Source: Pseudomonas sp. 31-12 (GTDB lineage Bacteria > Pseudomonadota > Gammaproteobacteria > Pseudomonadales > Pseudomonadaceae). From it: DNA of 64,000 nt. The first letter of the stretch is position 1, and the number at the start of each line of letters is the position of its first letter. A model generated the notes under the pieces. It was not told where the DNA came from, searched no databases, and was given only the letters and a program-made list of their open reading frames with translations. Below, piece by piece: positions 53,103-62,398 of the stretch. The translations under genes and the position numbers were made by a program. The DNA is taken from NCBI RefSeq assembly GCF_003151075.1, contig NZ_CP029482.1, positions 4,278,001 through 4,342,000 on the forward strand, in the 5' to 3' direction.

Positions 53103-54452
53103 ATGGAAATAGAAGAATTCGGCTACAAGCAAGAGTTGAAACGTAGCCTGTCACTGACCGACCTGGTGGTGTACGGGATGATCTTCATGATCCCCATCGC
53201 CCCGTTCGGAGTGTACGGTTATGTCAACGCCGAAGCGCCCGGGATGGTGCCGCTGGCCTACATCATCGGCATGGTCGCGATGCTGTTCACCGCCCTGAGT
53301 TACGGCAGCATGGCCCGGGCTTTTCCGATTGCGGGTTCGGTGTATTCCTACGCACAACGCGGCCTCAACCCGCATGTCGGGTTTATCGCCGGATGGCTGA
53401 TGCTGCTCGATTACCTGCTGATTCCACCGTTGCTCTACGTTTACGCGGCCATGGCGCTGAATCACCTTTATCCGGACATTCCCAAGGTCGGTTTCATCCT
53501 GGCGTTTCTGGTCAGCGCGACGTTCGTCAACCTGCGGGGCATCACGTTTACCGCCCGCATGAACATTGTGTTTCTGCTGGCGCAACTGGTGGTGCTGGGG
53601 ATCTTCCTGTTCTACGCCTGGAATGCGCTGCACAGCGGTGGCGGCAACGGTCAGCTAACCCTGGCGCCGTTGTACAACCCCGACACCTTCAATTTCGCCC
53701 TGCTGATGCAAGCGGTATCGATTGCGGTGCTGTCGTTCCTCGGTTTCGATGCGATCTCCACCCTCGCCGAAGAAATCAAGGGCGACCCGGGCCGCAGCGT
53801 CGGCAAGGCAGCGCTCATTACCCTCTTGGTGATGGGCGTGATCTTTGTCGTGCAGACCTGGATTGCCACTGACCTGGCGGCCGGCATGGGCTTCACCTCC
53901 GCCGACACCGCGTTCTATGAAATCGCCGAAATCGCCGCCGGCAGCTGGCTGGCGACCCTGACCGGCGTGGCCACGGCCCTGGCCTGGGGCGTAGCGGTCG
54001 CCATTACGTCGCAAGCGGCGGTATCGCGGCTGCTGTTCGGCATGGCCCGAGACGGCAAGCTGCCGAAAGTGCTGGCCAGGGTTCACCCGAAACACAACAC
54101 CCCGTACCTGAGCATCTACCTGGTGGCCGTGTTGTCTCTGGTGATTTGCTACCTGTTCATCAACTCGGTGGACACCCTCACCTCGCTGGTGAACTTCGGC
54201 GCGTTGAGCGGTTTCATGTTGCTGCACCTGACCGTGATCAATTACTACTGGCGTCGGCAGAAGTCCGGCCAGGTGATCCGTCACCTGATCTGCCCGGTAA
54301 TCGGCTTCATCATCGTCGCGGCCATCATGTACAACATGGGCGTCGATGCACAAAAACTCGGTCTGATCTGGATTGCCCTGGGCCTGGTGTATCTGTTCTT
54401 CCTGAACAGGCTCGGCGCCAGCACCGAATTGCCCGATCCGAGCAACGGCTGA
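53103..54452 (+). CDS. APC-family amino acid/amine permease
   Basis: 449 residues with about twelve hydrophobic helices, 56 bases after the preceding gene; CAAGGAG upstream of the ATG. APC marks: LSLTDLVVYGMIFMIPIAPFGVYGYV, ALSYGSMARAFPIAGSVYSYAQRGLNPHVGFIAGWLMLLDYLL, SFLGFDAISTLAEEIKGDPGRSVGKA. Close in style to putrescine/ethanolamine importers (PuuP/Eat). It probably brings in the substrate of the cluster. Confidence 0.9.
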   Translation: MEIEEFGYKQELKRSLSLTDLVVYGMIFMIPIAPFGVYGYVNAEAPGMVPLAYIIGMVAMLFTALSYGSMARAFPIAGSVYSYAQRGLNPHVGFIAGWLMLLDYLLIPPLLYVYAAMALNHLYPDIPKVGFILAFLVSATFVNLRGITFTARMNIVFLLAQLVVLGIFLFYAWNALHSGGGNGQLTLAPLYNPDTFNFALLMQAVSIAVLSFLGFDAISTLAEEIKGDPGRSVGKAALITLLVMGVIFVVQTWIATDLAAGMGFTSADTAFYEIAEIAAGSWLATLTGVATALAWGVAVAITSQAAVSRLLFGMARDGKLPKVLARVHPKHNTPYLSIYLVAVLSLVICYLFINSVDTLTSLVNFGALSGFMLLHLTVINYYWRRQKSGQVIRHLICPVIGFIIVAAIMYNMGVDAQKLGLIWIALGLVYLFFLNRLGASTELPDPSNG

Positions 54453-54527
54453 CAAGAAAAAGAGCGGCGTCTGACAAGAAATCAGGCGACCGCCGATTTA
54501 ATGCGTGGAAACCGACAGTGATAGTCA

Positions 54528-54550
54528 GGTTCGGCACACACCGCCGAACC
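54528..54550 (+). promoter_or_regulatory. Hairpin between permease and acyltransferase genes
   Basis: GGTTCGGC (54528-54535) pairs with GCCGAACC (54543-54550), loop ACACACC, followed by CTTTGATAC. It lies 21 bases before the next start codon. It may be a partial terminator that lowers expression of the acyltransferase genes. Confidence 0.45.
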
Positions 54551-54571
54551 CTTTGATACAGGAGTACATCC

Positions 54572-55588
54572 ATGCTGGTCTTACGCCCAGTCGAGTTAAC
54601 CGACCTGCCCCAGTTACAGCAACTGGCGCGCGACAGTCTGGTCGGTGTCACGTCCTTGCCGGACGACACTGAACGCCTGCGACTGAAGATACTCGACTCC
54701 TGCGCCTCGTTCGACAAAGACGTCGAGGTGCATGGCCCGGAGAATTATTTCTTCGTACTGGAGGATCTCGCGGCCCGGCGTCTGGTGGGTTGCTCGGAAA
54801 TCCTTGCCACCGCCGGCTTCAACGAACCGTTCTACAGCTTGCGCAACCGTCACTTCACCAGCGCTTCCCGAGAGCTGAACATCGAACACGGCGTGCCGGC
54901 GTTGTCGTTGTGCCAGGACCTCAGCGGCCACACCTTGCTGCGGGGTTTTCATATCGACACGGCACTGGTGCGCACAGCGTTTTCGGAGTTGCTGTCCCGG
55001 GCGCGCCTGTTGTTCATCGCCGCCCATTCGCAGCGCTTTGCCGAAGCGGTGATCACCGAGATCGTCGGTTTCAGCAGCGAGGAGGCGCAGTCACCGTTCT
55101 GGGATGCGCTGGGCAAGCATTTCTTCGATTTACCCTACGCCGAGGCCGAGCGGCTCTGCGGTCTGGAGAGCCGGACCTTCCTCGCCGAACTGATGCCGCA
55201 ATACCCGATCTACGTGCCGATGCTGCCCCAGGCTGCGCAGGATTGCATCGGCCGGATTCACCCCGACGGCCAGGAGGCCTTCGATATCCTTGAGCGCGAG
55301 GGATTTGAAACCAACAGCTACATCGACCTGTTTGACGCAGGCCCGACGCTGTATGCGCGCACCTCGAACATTCTCTCCATCGCGCAAAGCCAGATCGGTA
55401 CGGTGCAGTCGGCTTCGTCCATTGAGGCGAGCGGCCGTTACCTGGTGAGCAACGATTCGCTGAAGGATTACCGCGCCATCGTCGCCGAACTGAGTGTCCA
55501 GGCTGGGCAACCGGTAGGGTTGAGCGTCGAGATGTGCGCCGCCCTGAGCGTGACCGATGGCAGCCCGATCCGCCTGATTGCCCTGTGA
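54572..55588 (+). CDS. Arginine N-succinyltransferase-like protein, subunit 1
   Basis: 338 residues, AGGAG 7 bases upstream. Whole length fits the AstA/AruF family: LRPVELTDLPQLQQLARDSLVGVTSLPDD, FFVLEDLAARRLVGCSEILATAGFNEPFYSLRN, ITEIVGFSSEEAQSPFWDALGKHFFDLPYAEAERLCGLESRTFLAELMPQYPIYVPMLP, FDILEREGFETNSYIDLFDAGPTL. AstA enzymes succinylate arginine or ornithine with succinyl-CoA. It is not inside an ast/aru operon here (no AstB, AstC, AstD or AstE beside it). Substrate likely a different amino acid or amine. Confidence 0.88.
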   Translation: MLVLRPVELTDLPQLQQLARDSLVGVTSLPDDTERLRLKILDSCASFDKDVEVHGPENYFFVLEDLAARRLVGCSEILATAGFNEPFYSLRNRHFTSASRELNIEHGVPALSLCQDLSGHTLLRGFHIDTALVRTAFSELLSRARLLFIAAHSQRFAEAVITEIVGFSSEEAQSPFWDALGKHFFDLPYAEAERLCGLESRTFLAELMPQYPIYVPMLPQAAQDCIGRIHPDGQEAFDILEREGFETNSYIDLFDAGPTLYARTSNILSIAQSQIGTVQSASSIEASGRYLVSNDSLKDYRAIVAELSVQAGQPVGLSVEMCAALSVTDGSPIRLIAL

Positions 55589-55649
55589 GCATCACCCGGC
55601 CTCGTGCCCAACGACAGCGCCCGAACTGGCGCGAAGAAGGAGCTGCATC

Positions 55650-56684
55650 ATGATTGTCCGTCCGGTTCACGTCACCGACCTGCCCGCCTTGATGGACCTG
55701 GTGCAACAGGCCGGCCCCGGCTTCACCACCCTGCCGGCCAACGAAGAGCGTCTGGTGCACCGGGTGCGCTGGGCCCAACGGACCTTCGCCGAACAGGTCG
55801 AGCGTGCGGATGCCGATTACCTGTTCGTGCTGGAAGATGACGATCAGCAAGTGGTCGGCATCAGTGCGTTGGCCGGCGCCGTTGGCCTGCGTGAGCCCTG
55901 GTACAACTATCGGGTCGGGCTGACGGTCAGTTCGTCGCCGGACCTGGGTATTCAGCGGCAGATTCCGACGCTGTTCCTGAACAACGAAATGACTGGCCAA
56001 TCGGAAATCTGCTCGCTGTTTCTACACCCCGATCAACGCCATGGCAGCAATGGTCGGTTGCTGTCCCTGGGACGCTTGCTGTTCGTGGCCGAGTTCCCGC
56101 ACCTGTTCGGCGACAAGCTGATTGCCGAACTGCGCGGCAGCGCCGACGAAAACGGCTGTTCGCCGTTCTGGGACAGCCTGGGCCGGCACTTCTTCAAGAT
56201 GGACTTCAGCCACGCCGATCACCTGTCGGGGCTGGGCAGCAAACCGTTCATCGCCGAACTGATGCCACGCCAGCCGCTCTACACCTGCCTGCTCACCGAA
56301 CAGGCCCAGGCCGTCATCGGCAAGGCACACCCGAACACCGAACCGGCGTTGAAGATCCTCAGCGCCGAAGGATTTGTGCATCAGGGCTACATCGACATCT
56401 TCGACGCCGGCCCGGTGATCGAAGCCCCGGTCGCGAAAATCCGCACCGTGCGCGACAGTCAGCCCCTGGTATTGGCCATCGGCACGCCTGACGAACAGGC
56501 CCCGGTGTGGCTGATTCACAACCGCCGCCTGGAAAACTGCCGCATCACCACCGCTCAGGCCCGGTTGGTAGGCAACAGCCTGATCGTCGACCGACTCACG
56601 GCCAAACGCCTGCAACTGCAACCGGGGAATTCGGTGCGGGCGGTGTTGTTGCCCAATCGACAGCAGCAGGCTGTGGCGGCCTGA
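55650..56684 (+). CDS. Arginine N-succinyltransferase-like protein, subunit 2
   Basis: 344 residues from the ATG at 55650 (GAAGGAG upstream). Paralogue of the preceding gene: VRPVHVTDLPALMDLVQQAGPGFTTLPANEERL, FVLEDDDQQVVGISALAGAVGLREPWYNYRVG, AELRGSADENGCSPFWDSLGRHFFKMDFSHADHLSGLGSKPFIAELMPRQPLY. The two form a heteromer in the AruF/AruG manner. Same operon; a REP follows it, closing the cluster. Confidence 0.88.
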   Translation: MIVRPVHVTDLPALMDLVQQAGPGFTTLPANEERLVHRVRWAQRTFAEQVERADADYLFVLEDDDQQVVGISALAGAVGLREPWYNYRVGLTVSSSPDLGIQRQIPTLFLNNEMTGQSEICSLFLHPDQRHGSNGRLLSLGRLLFVAEFPHLFGDKLIAELRGSADENGCSPFWDSLGRHFFKMDFSHADHLSGLGSKPFIAELMPRQPLYTCLLTEQAQAVIGKAHPNTEPALKILSAEGFVHQGYIDIFDAGPVIEAPVAKIRTVRDSQPLVLAIGTPDEQAPVWLIHNRRLENCRITTAQARLVGNSLIVDRLTAKRLQLQPGNSVRAVLLPNRQQQAVAA

Positions 56685-57016
56685 TCGCCACCACTACTGT
56701 GGCGAGGGAGCTTGCTCCCGCTGGGCTGCGAAGCGGCCCCAAAAAACCAGCTCCCCCATTTATCTGGCATACCGCATTCGCCAATTGACGACTGCTGCGC
56801 AGCCGAGCGGGAGCAAGCTCCTCGCCACAGGTAAATCTCCTCGCCACAACCCTCTTCACCACAGACACACCTCCTGGCCACAAAGGGTCCGCGTCTATCT
56901 GAGCCACCCCGCAAATTCGTCATCATCTTCCCCTCGTCCGCGTGATAGCCTTTTGTTCCTTCGGCGTTGACACCTTTGCTCAAGCCTTTCCATTCCTTTG
57001 TATTGGTGGAACTCAT
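56685..57016. other. 332-base region with REPs
   Basis: Most of it is the REP array at 56698-56830 and a further partial CTCGCCACA copy to about 56850. The last ~150 bases hold the promoter of the oxaloacetate decarboxylase-like gene; no ORF is supported. Confidence 0.55.
56698..56830. repeat. REP pair (GTGGCGAGGGAGCTTGCTCCCGCTGG core)
   Basis: TGTGGCGAGGGAGCTTGCTC and inverted partner ending GAGCAAGCTCCTCGCCACAG, the right end missing one base of the usual core; more CTCGCCACA fragments follow. Confidence 0.82.
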
Positions 57017-57886
57017 ATGTCCAGGCTTTCTCATCAAGATTTGCGCCGTAACTTCCGCGAGCTTTTTGCTTCCAACACCTGCTATCACACGGCGTCGGTT
57101 TTCGACCCGATGTCGGCCCGCATTGCCGCTGACCTGGGGTTTGAAGTGGGTATCCTCGGTGGCTCAGTCGCCTCGTTGCAGGTGCTGGGTGCCCCCGACT
57201 TCGCCTTGATCACCCTCAGCGAGTTCGCCGAACAGGCCACGCGCATCGGCCGTGTCGCCCAATTGCCGGTCATCGCCGACGCCGACCACGGCTACGGCAA
57301 CGCGCTCAACGTGATGCGCACCATCGTCGAACTGGAACGCGCCGGCATCGCCGCGCTGACCATCGAAGACACCCTGTTGCCAGCGCAATTCGGCCGCAAA
57401 TCCACCGATCTGATCGGCGTCGCGGAAGGCGTCGGCAAGATTCGCGCGGCACTGGAAGCCCGGGTTGACTCGGAAATGGCGATCATCGCGCGGACCAACG
57501 CCGGGATCCTGCCCGTTCAGGAAGTCATCAGCCGTACCTGCCATTACCAGCAGGCCGGTGCGGACGGGATTTGCATGGTGGGTGTGCGGGACTTCGATCA
57601 CCTCGAACAGATTGCCGAACACCTGAGCGTGCCACTGATGCTGGTCACCTACGGCAACCCTCTGCTGCGTGACGACAAACGCCTGGCGGAACTGGGCGTG
57701 CGGGTGACCATTGATGGTCATGGCGCGTACTTCGCAGCGATCAAAGCGACCTACGACAGTTTGCGCGAACAGCGGCAGATCTTTACCCAGGCGTCGGATT
57801 TGAGCGCTACCGAGTTGACTCACACGTATACGCAACCTGAGGAATACATTCGTTGGGCGGAAGAGTTTATGAGTGTGAAGGAATAG
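57017..57886 (+). CDS. Oxaloacetate decarboxylase of the isocitrate lyase/PEP mutase family
   Basis: 289 residues from the ATG at 57017 with GGTGGAA upstream; the frame extends 25 codons further back. PEP mutase/isocitrate lyase motifs: [51 protein letters not shown] (metal aspartates), [18 protein letters not shown]. The subgroup without the lyase cysteine loop matches PA4872 of P. aeruginosa, characterised as an oxaloacetate decarboxylase. Substrate could also be another 2-oxo dicarboxylate. Single gene. Confidence 0.85.
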   Translation: MSRLSHQDLRRNFRELFASNTCYHTASVFDPMSARIAADLGFEVGILGGSVASLQVLGAPDFALITLSEFAEQATRIGRVAQLPVIADADHGYGNALNVMRTIVELERAGIAALTIEDTLLPAQFGRKSTDLIGVAEGVGKIRAALEARVDSEMAIIARTNAGILPVQEVISRTCHYQQAGADGICMVGVRDFDHLEQIAEHLSVPLMLVTYGNPLLRDDKRLAELGVRVTIDGHGAYFAAIKATYDSLREQRQIFTQASDLSATELTHTYTQPEEYIRWAEEFMSVKE

Positions 57887-57937
57887 CGCAGCAGCATGTT
57901 GCGCTGTAGGACATCGATTTTACTAACACCAAAATCC

Positions 57938-58030
57938 CTGTGGCGAGGGAGCTTGCTCCCGCTGGGCTGCGAAGCGGCCCCAAGAAAAGGGGACTGCTGC
58001 GCGGTCCAGCGGGGGCAAGCCCCCTGGCGC
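57938..58030. repeat. REP pair (GTGGCGAGGGAGC core, diverged right end)
   Basis: CCTGTGGCGAGGGAGCTTGC and an inverted partner with GGGGGCAAGCCCCCTGGCGC at the right. Between convergent genes. Confidence 0.8.
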
Positions 58031-58043
58031 TAGGGAACAATTT

Positions 58044-59284
58044 TCAGCGCTTCGCCAACTCCATGATCATCCGCGACAACAGATAAATCCGCGGCGCCAC
58101 GCTTTCTACTTCTGCGTACTCTTCAGGCGTATGAATATTGCCGCCAACAATCCCGAACCCATCCAGCGTCGGCGTGCCCACACCGGCTGAGAGGCTGGCA
58201 TCCGCTGCCCCGCCACTGCCTTCTTCCGTCAACTTGCGCCCGATCTCACCGTAAATCCCCTGGGCCATGGCCATCAGCCGATCCGATTCCGCCGTCTGCG
58301 GCATCGGCGGCAGACCGCGTTGTAGCGTGGTGGTGACTTCGGTGTCCGCAATCAGCTTGTCTTTGGAAACCCGCGCCAGGTCCTTCTCGATCCGGTCAAA
58401 CTCTTCCGGTACCGCCGCCCGCACGTCAGCCTTGGCGGTGGCCTGATCCGGAATCACGTTCGTGCGGTCGCCCGACTTGATCACCGTGAAGTTGATGGTG
58501 GTTTTCTTCTCGGCGTCGCCCAGTTTGCCGAGCTGCAGAATCTGGTGCGCCGCTTCCATCGCCGCGTTGCGGCCCAGTTCCGGCGCGACACCGGCGTGGG
58601 CGGCTTTGCCTTTGACTTCCACCACCGCCGTCGCGCTGCCTTTGCGCCACACCACCAGACCATCCGCCGGGCGGCCCGGCTCGAGGTTGAGGGTTACATC
58701 GTGGGCCTTGGCGGTTTTCTTGATCAGGTCGGTGGCGATGTCCGAGCCGGTTTCTTCGCTGGCGTCGAGCAGGAAGGTAATTAGCGCGTAATCCTTGAAG
58801 TCGAGGTTTTTCAGGACTTTCAGCGCGTAGATCCCGGCGACGATACCGCCCTTGTCGTCCATCACGCCCGGACCGTAGGCGCGGCCGTCCTTGATGTGGA
58901 ACGGGCGCTCGGCGGCCGAGCCTTCCTTGAACACGGTATCCATGTGCGCCATCAGCAGGATTTTCGCCTTGCCGGTGCCTTTGAGGGTGGCGATCACGTG
59001 GCTGCTTTTGTCCGGTGTGTTCGGCACCAGTTCGATGCTGAAGCCGAGTTTTTTCAGCTCGTCGATGGCGATGTCGCGTACTTGCGTCAGACCGGGTTCA
59101 TAGCCGGAACCGGAGTCGATGTTCACCAGGCGTTCCAGCAATTTCAGGGCTTGCCCCTTGTACTGTTCGGAATCGGCGAGGACTTGTTTGTGGGGTTCGG
59201 CAAGACCGCCGGGGCGAATACGCCGAGGGCGAGGGTCAGGCCAAGGCTGGTGGCCAGCAGGGAACGAGGGAGATTGAGCGTCAT
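58044..59284 (-). pseudogene. Secreted M20 glutamate carboxypeptidase-like protein, frameshifted behind its signal peptide
   Basis: The mature M20 domain reads cleanly (MAHMDTVFKEG, GPGVMDDKGGIV, LLDASEETGSD with catalytic glutamate) and ends at 58044, but its frame upstream runs into REP sequence and has no signal peptide. A different frame gives MTLNLPRSLLATSLGLTLALG from the ATG at 59284, with AAGGA 7 bases upstream, a good signal peptide. The two frames meet near 59206-59210, where adding one base to GACCGCC (expected GACCCGCC) gives an unbroken 413-residue protein, the normal length of CPG2/carboxypeptidase G-type enzymes. So the gene carries a one-base deletion or a sequencing error. 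If real it is a pseudogene. Confidence 0.85.
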
Positions 59285-59585
59285 GAATCGGTCCTTGTTT
59301 CGTGTCGGGGAACCGAAACCCTACCTCACTGAGCTGCTTGGCTCTATGCCGAATGCGACCCCAACAGAACTGGCACACCGCAATTCCCCTGTGGGAGCGG
59401 GCCTTTGTGGTGAGGGAATTTATCCCCGTTGGGATGCGAAGCAGCCCCAGTTCTGCCATTGCGTTTTTCAGGCACGCCGCGTTCAGTGGTTTACGACTGC
59501 TTCGCAGCCGAACGGGGATAAATCCCCTCGCCACAAAAGCCCTTTAGCCACATAGGTTCGTTCCCACAGGGATGTTTGCGGGCTT
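59285..59585. other. Intergenic region with a long compound REP
   Basis: 301 bases upstream of the M20 gene. About 59386-59575 is a compound of REP pieces (GTGGGAGCGGGCC then GTGGTGAGGGAATTTATCCCC with an inverted partner). No gene is supported. Confidence 0.55.
59386..59575. repeat. Compound REP (AATTTATCCCC core)
   Basis: A GTGGGAGCGGGCC half is joined to TGTGGTGAGGGAATTTATCC with an inverted partner ending CCCCTCGCCACA. The core AATTTATCCCC is a rarer variant of the GTGGCGAGG type. Confidence 0.75.
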
Positions 59586-60659
59586 TCAGACCGGGTCGAG
59601 CAGTTCGTGCTGGGGCTTGCCGCCAATGCGGCTAATGACGCGATTGCGGCCGGTGCTCTTGGCTTCGTAGAGCGCCTGATCGGCATCGTTGAGCCACAGG
59701 GTGGCGTCGGTGTACGCCGGGTTGAAAGCGGCCAGGCCAATGCTCAGGCTGACTTTCAGCGCCGGGTTCTGCTCGTAGCCCAGGGTGGCGAAGCGATCAC
59801 GCAAGGCGTCCATGGCCGCCACCGCGCTGTTGAGGGGCAAATCCGGGAGCAGCACGCAGAATTCGTCACCGCCATAGCGCCCCGCCACATCAGTCGCCCG
59901 CAGGTTCTGCTTGAGCATTTTGCTCAGTTGTCGCAACACGATGTCCCCGGCGACGTGGCCGTAGGTGTCGTTGATGGTCTTGAAATGGTCGATGTCGATC
60001 AGCGCAATCGCTCCACCCTGCTGCTGGCGTCGGCACCGCTGGAATTCAACTTCCAACTGGTCTTTCCAGGCGCCATGGTTCAGCAGGCCGGTGAGGCTGT
60101 CGGTCCGGCTCAGGGCCAGCAGTTCGCGTTTTTGCCGGCCAAGGGTGGTGGCCTGGCGGAAGCAGATCCAGCCCAGCGCCAATGGATACAGGATCAGCAG
60201 GGGCAGACAAGCGTAAAGCTGCAAAGGACTGGTTTGAGGGACAAAGGCCGGGGTGAACACCAGCATGCCGACACCCATCCCGAGAATCTGCGCGGCCGTG
60301 CCCACCAGCAGGAACCGCAAACCGCCGATCGCCACGTTGTTCATGGCCATCATGGACAGCGTCGCCGCGCTCGGCAGCGGATTGAAGTGCATGGCGGCGA
60401 CCCAGAAGCCACCGAGAAAGGCGTCGACCAGAATGTTGCGATGTTCGGCGTGAAAAGGCACCTTCGCCCGACGCGCCCATTGATAGGCAACATGCGGCCA
60501 GAGCACCCCATTGAACAGCATCAGCCCCCAGACCCACGGCGCCGGGCCGAGCGGATACATCGCCGCGCCTACGCACAACAGCCCCAGCACCAGGCCCAGG
60601 GTTCGCGATGTATAGAGCCTTCTGGCCAGTGAAAGTCCTTTTCCTCCCGTATTTCCCAT
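59586..60659 (-). CDS. MASE2-GGDEF diguanylate cyclase
   Basis: 357 residues from the ATG at 60659 (AGAGG upstream); thirteen codons more are open. Residues about 10-175 are the MASE2 membrane sensor (RLYTSRTLGLVLGLLCVGAAMYPLGP ... MAMNNVAIGGLRFLLVGTAAQILGMGVGMLVF), then the GGDEF domain with RTDSLTGLLNHGAWKD, IDIDHFKTINDTYGHVAGD and active site RYGGDEFCVLLPD. No EAL domain. Makes cyclic-di-GMP at the inner membrane, as in AdrA/DgcC. No I-site RxxD stands out. Single gene. Confidence 0.92.
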   Translation of the reverse strand: MGNTGGKGLSLARRLYTSRTLGLVLGLLCVGAAMYPLGPAPWVWGLMLFNGVLWPHVAYQWARRAKVPFHAEHRNILVDAFLGGFWVAAMHFNPLPSAATLSMMAMNNVAIGGLRFLLVGTAAQILGMGVGMLVFTPAFVPQTSPLQLYACLPLLILYPLALGWICFRQATTLGRQKRELLALSRTDSLTGLLNHGAWKDQLEVEFQRCRRQQQGGAIALIDIDHFKTINDTYGHVAGDIVLRQLSKMLKQNLRATDVAGRYGGDEFCVLLPDLPLNSAVAAMDALRDRFATLGYEQNPALKVSLSIGLAAFNPAYTDATLWLNDADQALYEAKSTGRNRVISRIGGKPQHELLDPV

Positions 60660-60777
60660 AAGGGCCTCTGCGTCACAGAACGGAACCTGACAACACACGG
60701 GTTGCGGATGTGCTGGAAGTCTATCAGGGCAACGTTAAATAGCCATCACCGGCGGGCAGCCTGAATCCTGCGCAGTT

Positions 60778-60852
60778 TGTGAGAGCGTGGCTTGCCCGCG
60801 AAGCTTTTGGCGGCGTTGAGGGCCCCTTCGCGGGCAAGCCACGCTCCCACAG
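60778..60852. repeat. REPIN (GAGCGTGGCTTGCCCGCGAAG core)
   Basis: TGAGAGCGTGGCTTGCCCGC and inverted partner ending GCAAGCCACGCTCCCACAGG at 60852. Divergent promoters lie on either side. Confidence 0.85.
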
Positions 60853-60921
60853 GTGATGTGTGCAATGTTTGGGCTATACATGAAGAGAGGGTTGGATAAA
60901 CACGGATAAAAAAGGAGACCC

Positions 60922-62376
60922 ATGCAGACCTTTCAAGTGTTGATCATCGGCAGCGGTTTTGGCGGTCAGTGCGCGGCGATCAATTTGCTTAAGGCAGGCA
61001 TCGACGATTTTCGCCTGCTGGAACGACGGGACTTTTTTGGCGGCACCTGGTGCCAGAACACCTACCCCGGCGCGGCCGTCGATGTGCCCTCGCCACTCTA
61101 TTCGCTGTCCTTCGCCCCTTACCGCTGGACGCAAATGTTCGCCGATCAGGCTGAACTGCACCACTACACCCAGTACGTGGTGGAGCACTTCGGCCTGCGG
61201 GACAAGGTCGAACTGCAAGCCAATGTCGAGCGCATCGAATGGGACGCCGACGGCCAACGCTGGGCGGTGCACACCGGCGCCAAAGGCACGTTTTACGCGC
61301 AGTTCCTGATCAATGCCACGGGGCCGCTGAGCCAACCCGTTGTCCCGCACTTCGAAGGTCAGGAACGCTTTCAGGGCAAGACTTTTCATACCAACAACTG
61401 GGATCACTCCTTCGACTATCGCCATAAACGTGTCGCCATCGTCGGCAGCGGCGCCAGTGCGGCGCAGGTTATTCCGACCATTGCCCCCGACGTCGAGCAC
61501 CTGCATGTGTTCCAGCGCACGCCGCATTGGGTATTACCACGGGCCGACCGGACGTTTGGTCCCTTCCAGCGTTGGCTGCTGGGCCTCAAACCGGCGTACA
61601 AACTGCTGCGCTGGATGCTCTACTGGCAGTTCGAAACCCGGGTGATTGCCTTCAAATACTCGAAACCAGCCATCCGCATGGTCCAGCAACACGCCCTGCG
61701 CTTCCTCAAACGCCAGGTACCCGACCCGCAATTGCGCCGAAAACTGACGCCGGACTTCACCATCGGCTGTAAGCGCGTGATTGTCTCAAGCACCCTTTAC
61801 CCGGCGCTTGGCCGCCGCAACGTGACGCTGCACAGCCGCGAACAAGGCATCGCGTCCATCGATGAAACCGGCATCGTCACCCAGGACGGTCAGCACATCG
61901 ACCTGGACCTGATCGTCTGGTCCACCGGGTACGACGCCACCGACGGGGTGATTTCCTACCCGGTCACCGGCAAAAACGGCACCCGACTAAAAGACGTCTG
62001 GGCCCAGTACCCGCGGGCTTATCTGGGCACCAGCCTGCCGGACTTTCCCAACCTGTTTATCGTCACCGGGCCCAACACCGGCATTGGCCACACCTCGGCG
62101 CTGTTCATCATCGAATCACAGATGAATTACATCCTCGATTGCATTCGCACGCTCAAGGAACAGGGTTTGCGCAGCATTGAAGTGCGTCCCGAGGCAGAAC
62201 GTACCTACACTGAGATGATCCACCGCGAAATGGAGCGCACCGTCTGGAAGTCCGGGGGTTGCCACAGCTGGTATCAAAGCAAGAGCGGTCATGTGATTGC
62301 CATGTTTCCGGGGTTCAGTTTCAGCTATCACCGGTTGACCCGGACCCTGAAACCCGCTGACCACATTTTGTCCTGA
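60922..62376 (+). CDS. Flavoprotein monooxygenase, Baeyer-Villiger type
   Basis: 484 residues, AAGGAG upstream. FAD motif GSGFGG (10-15), Baeyer-Villiger fingerprint F150-x-G152-x3-H156-x3-W160-D161 (FQGKTFHTNNWD, with D in place of the more common P), and the NADPH motif GSGASA (175-180). Type I BVMOs insert oxygen next to a ketone, giving esters. The gene is 22 bases before an alpha/beta hydrolase, an arrangement like the BVMO-esterase cluster of P. fluorescens DSM 50106 (bmoF1/estF1), so the hydrolase probably cleaves the ester formed. Confidence 0.9.
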   Translation: MQTFQVLIIGSGFGGQCAAINLLKAGIDDFRLLERRDFFGGTWCQNTYPGAAVDVPSPLYSLSFAPYRWTQMFADQAELHHYTQYVVEHFGLRDKVELQANVERIEWDADGQRWAVHTGAKGTFYAQFLINATGPLSQPVVPHFEGQERFQGKTFHTNNWDHSFDYRHKRVAIVGSGASAAQVIPTIAPDVEHLHVFQRTPHWVLPRADRTFGPFQRWLLGLKPAYKLLRWMLYWQFETRVIAFKYSKPAIRMVQQHALRFLKRQVPDPQLRRKLTPDFTIGCKRVIVSSTLYPALGRRNVTLHSREQGIASIDETGIVTQDGQHIDLDLIVWSTGYDATDGVISYPVTGKNGTRLKDVWAQYPRAYLGTSLPDFPNLFIVTGPNTGIGHTSALFIIESQMNYILDCIRTLKEQGLRSIEVRPEAERTYTEMIHREMERTVWKSGGCHSWYQSKSGHVIAMFPGFSFSYHRLTRTLKPADHILS

Positions 62377-62398
62377 ACACGTAAAAGGAAGATGCCTG

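Noticed and set aside
57017..57886. Adding the oxaloacetate decarboxylase-like gene to the RpiR cluster
   Set aside because: A 332-base gap with a REP array and its own promoter region separates them.
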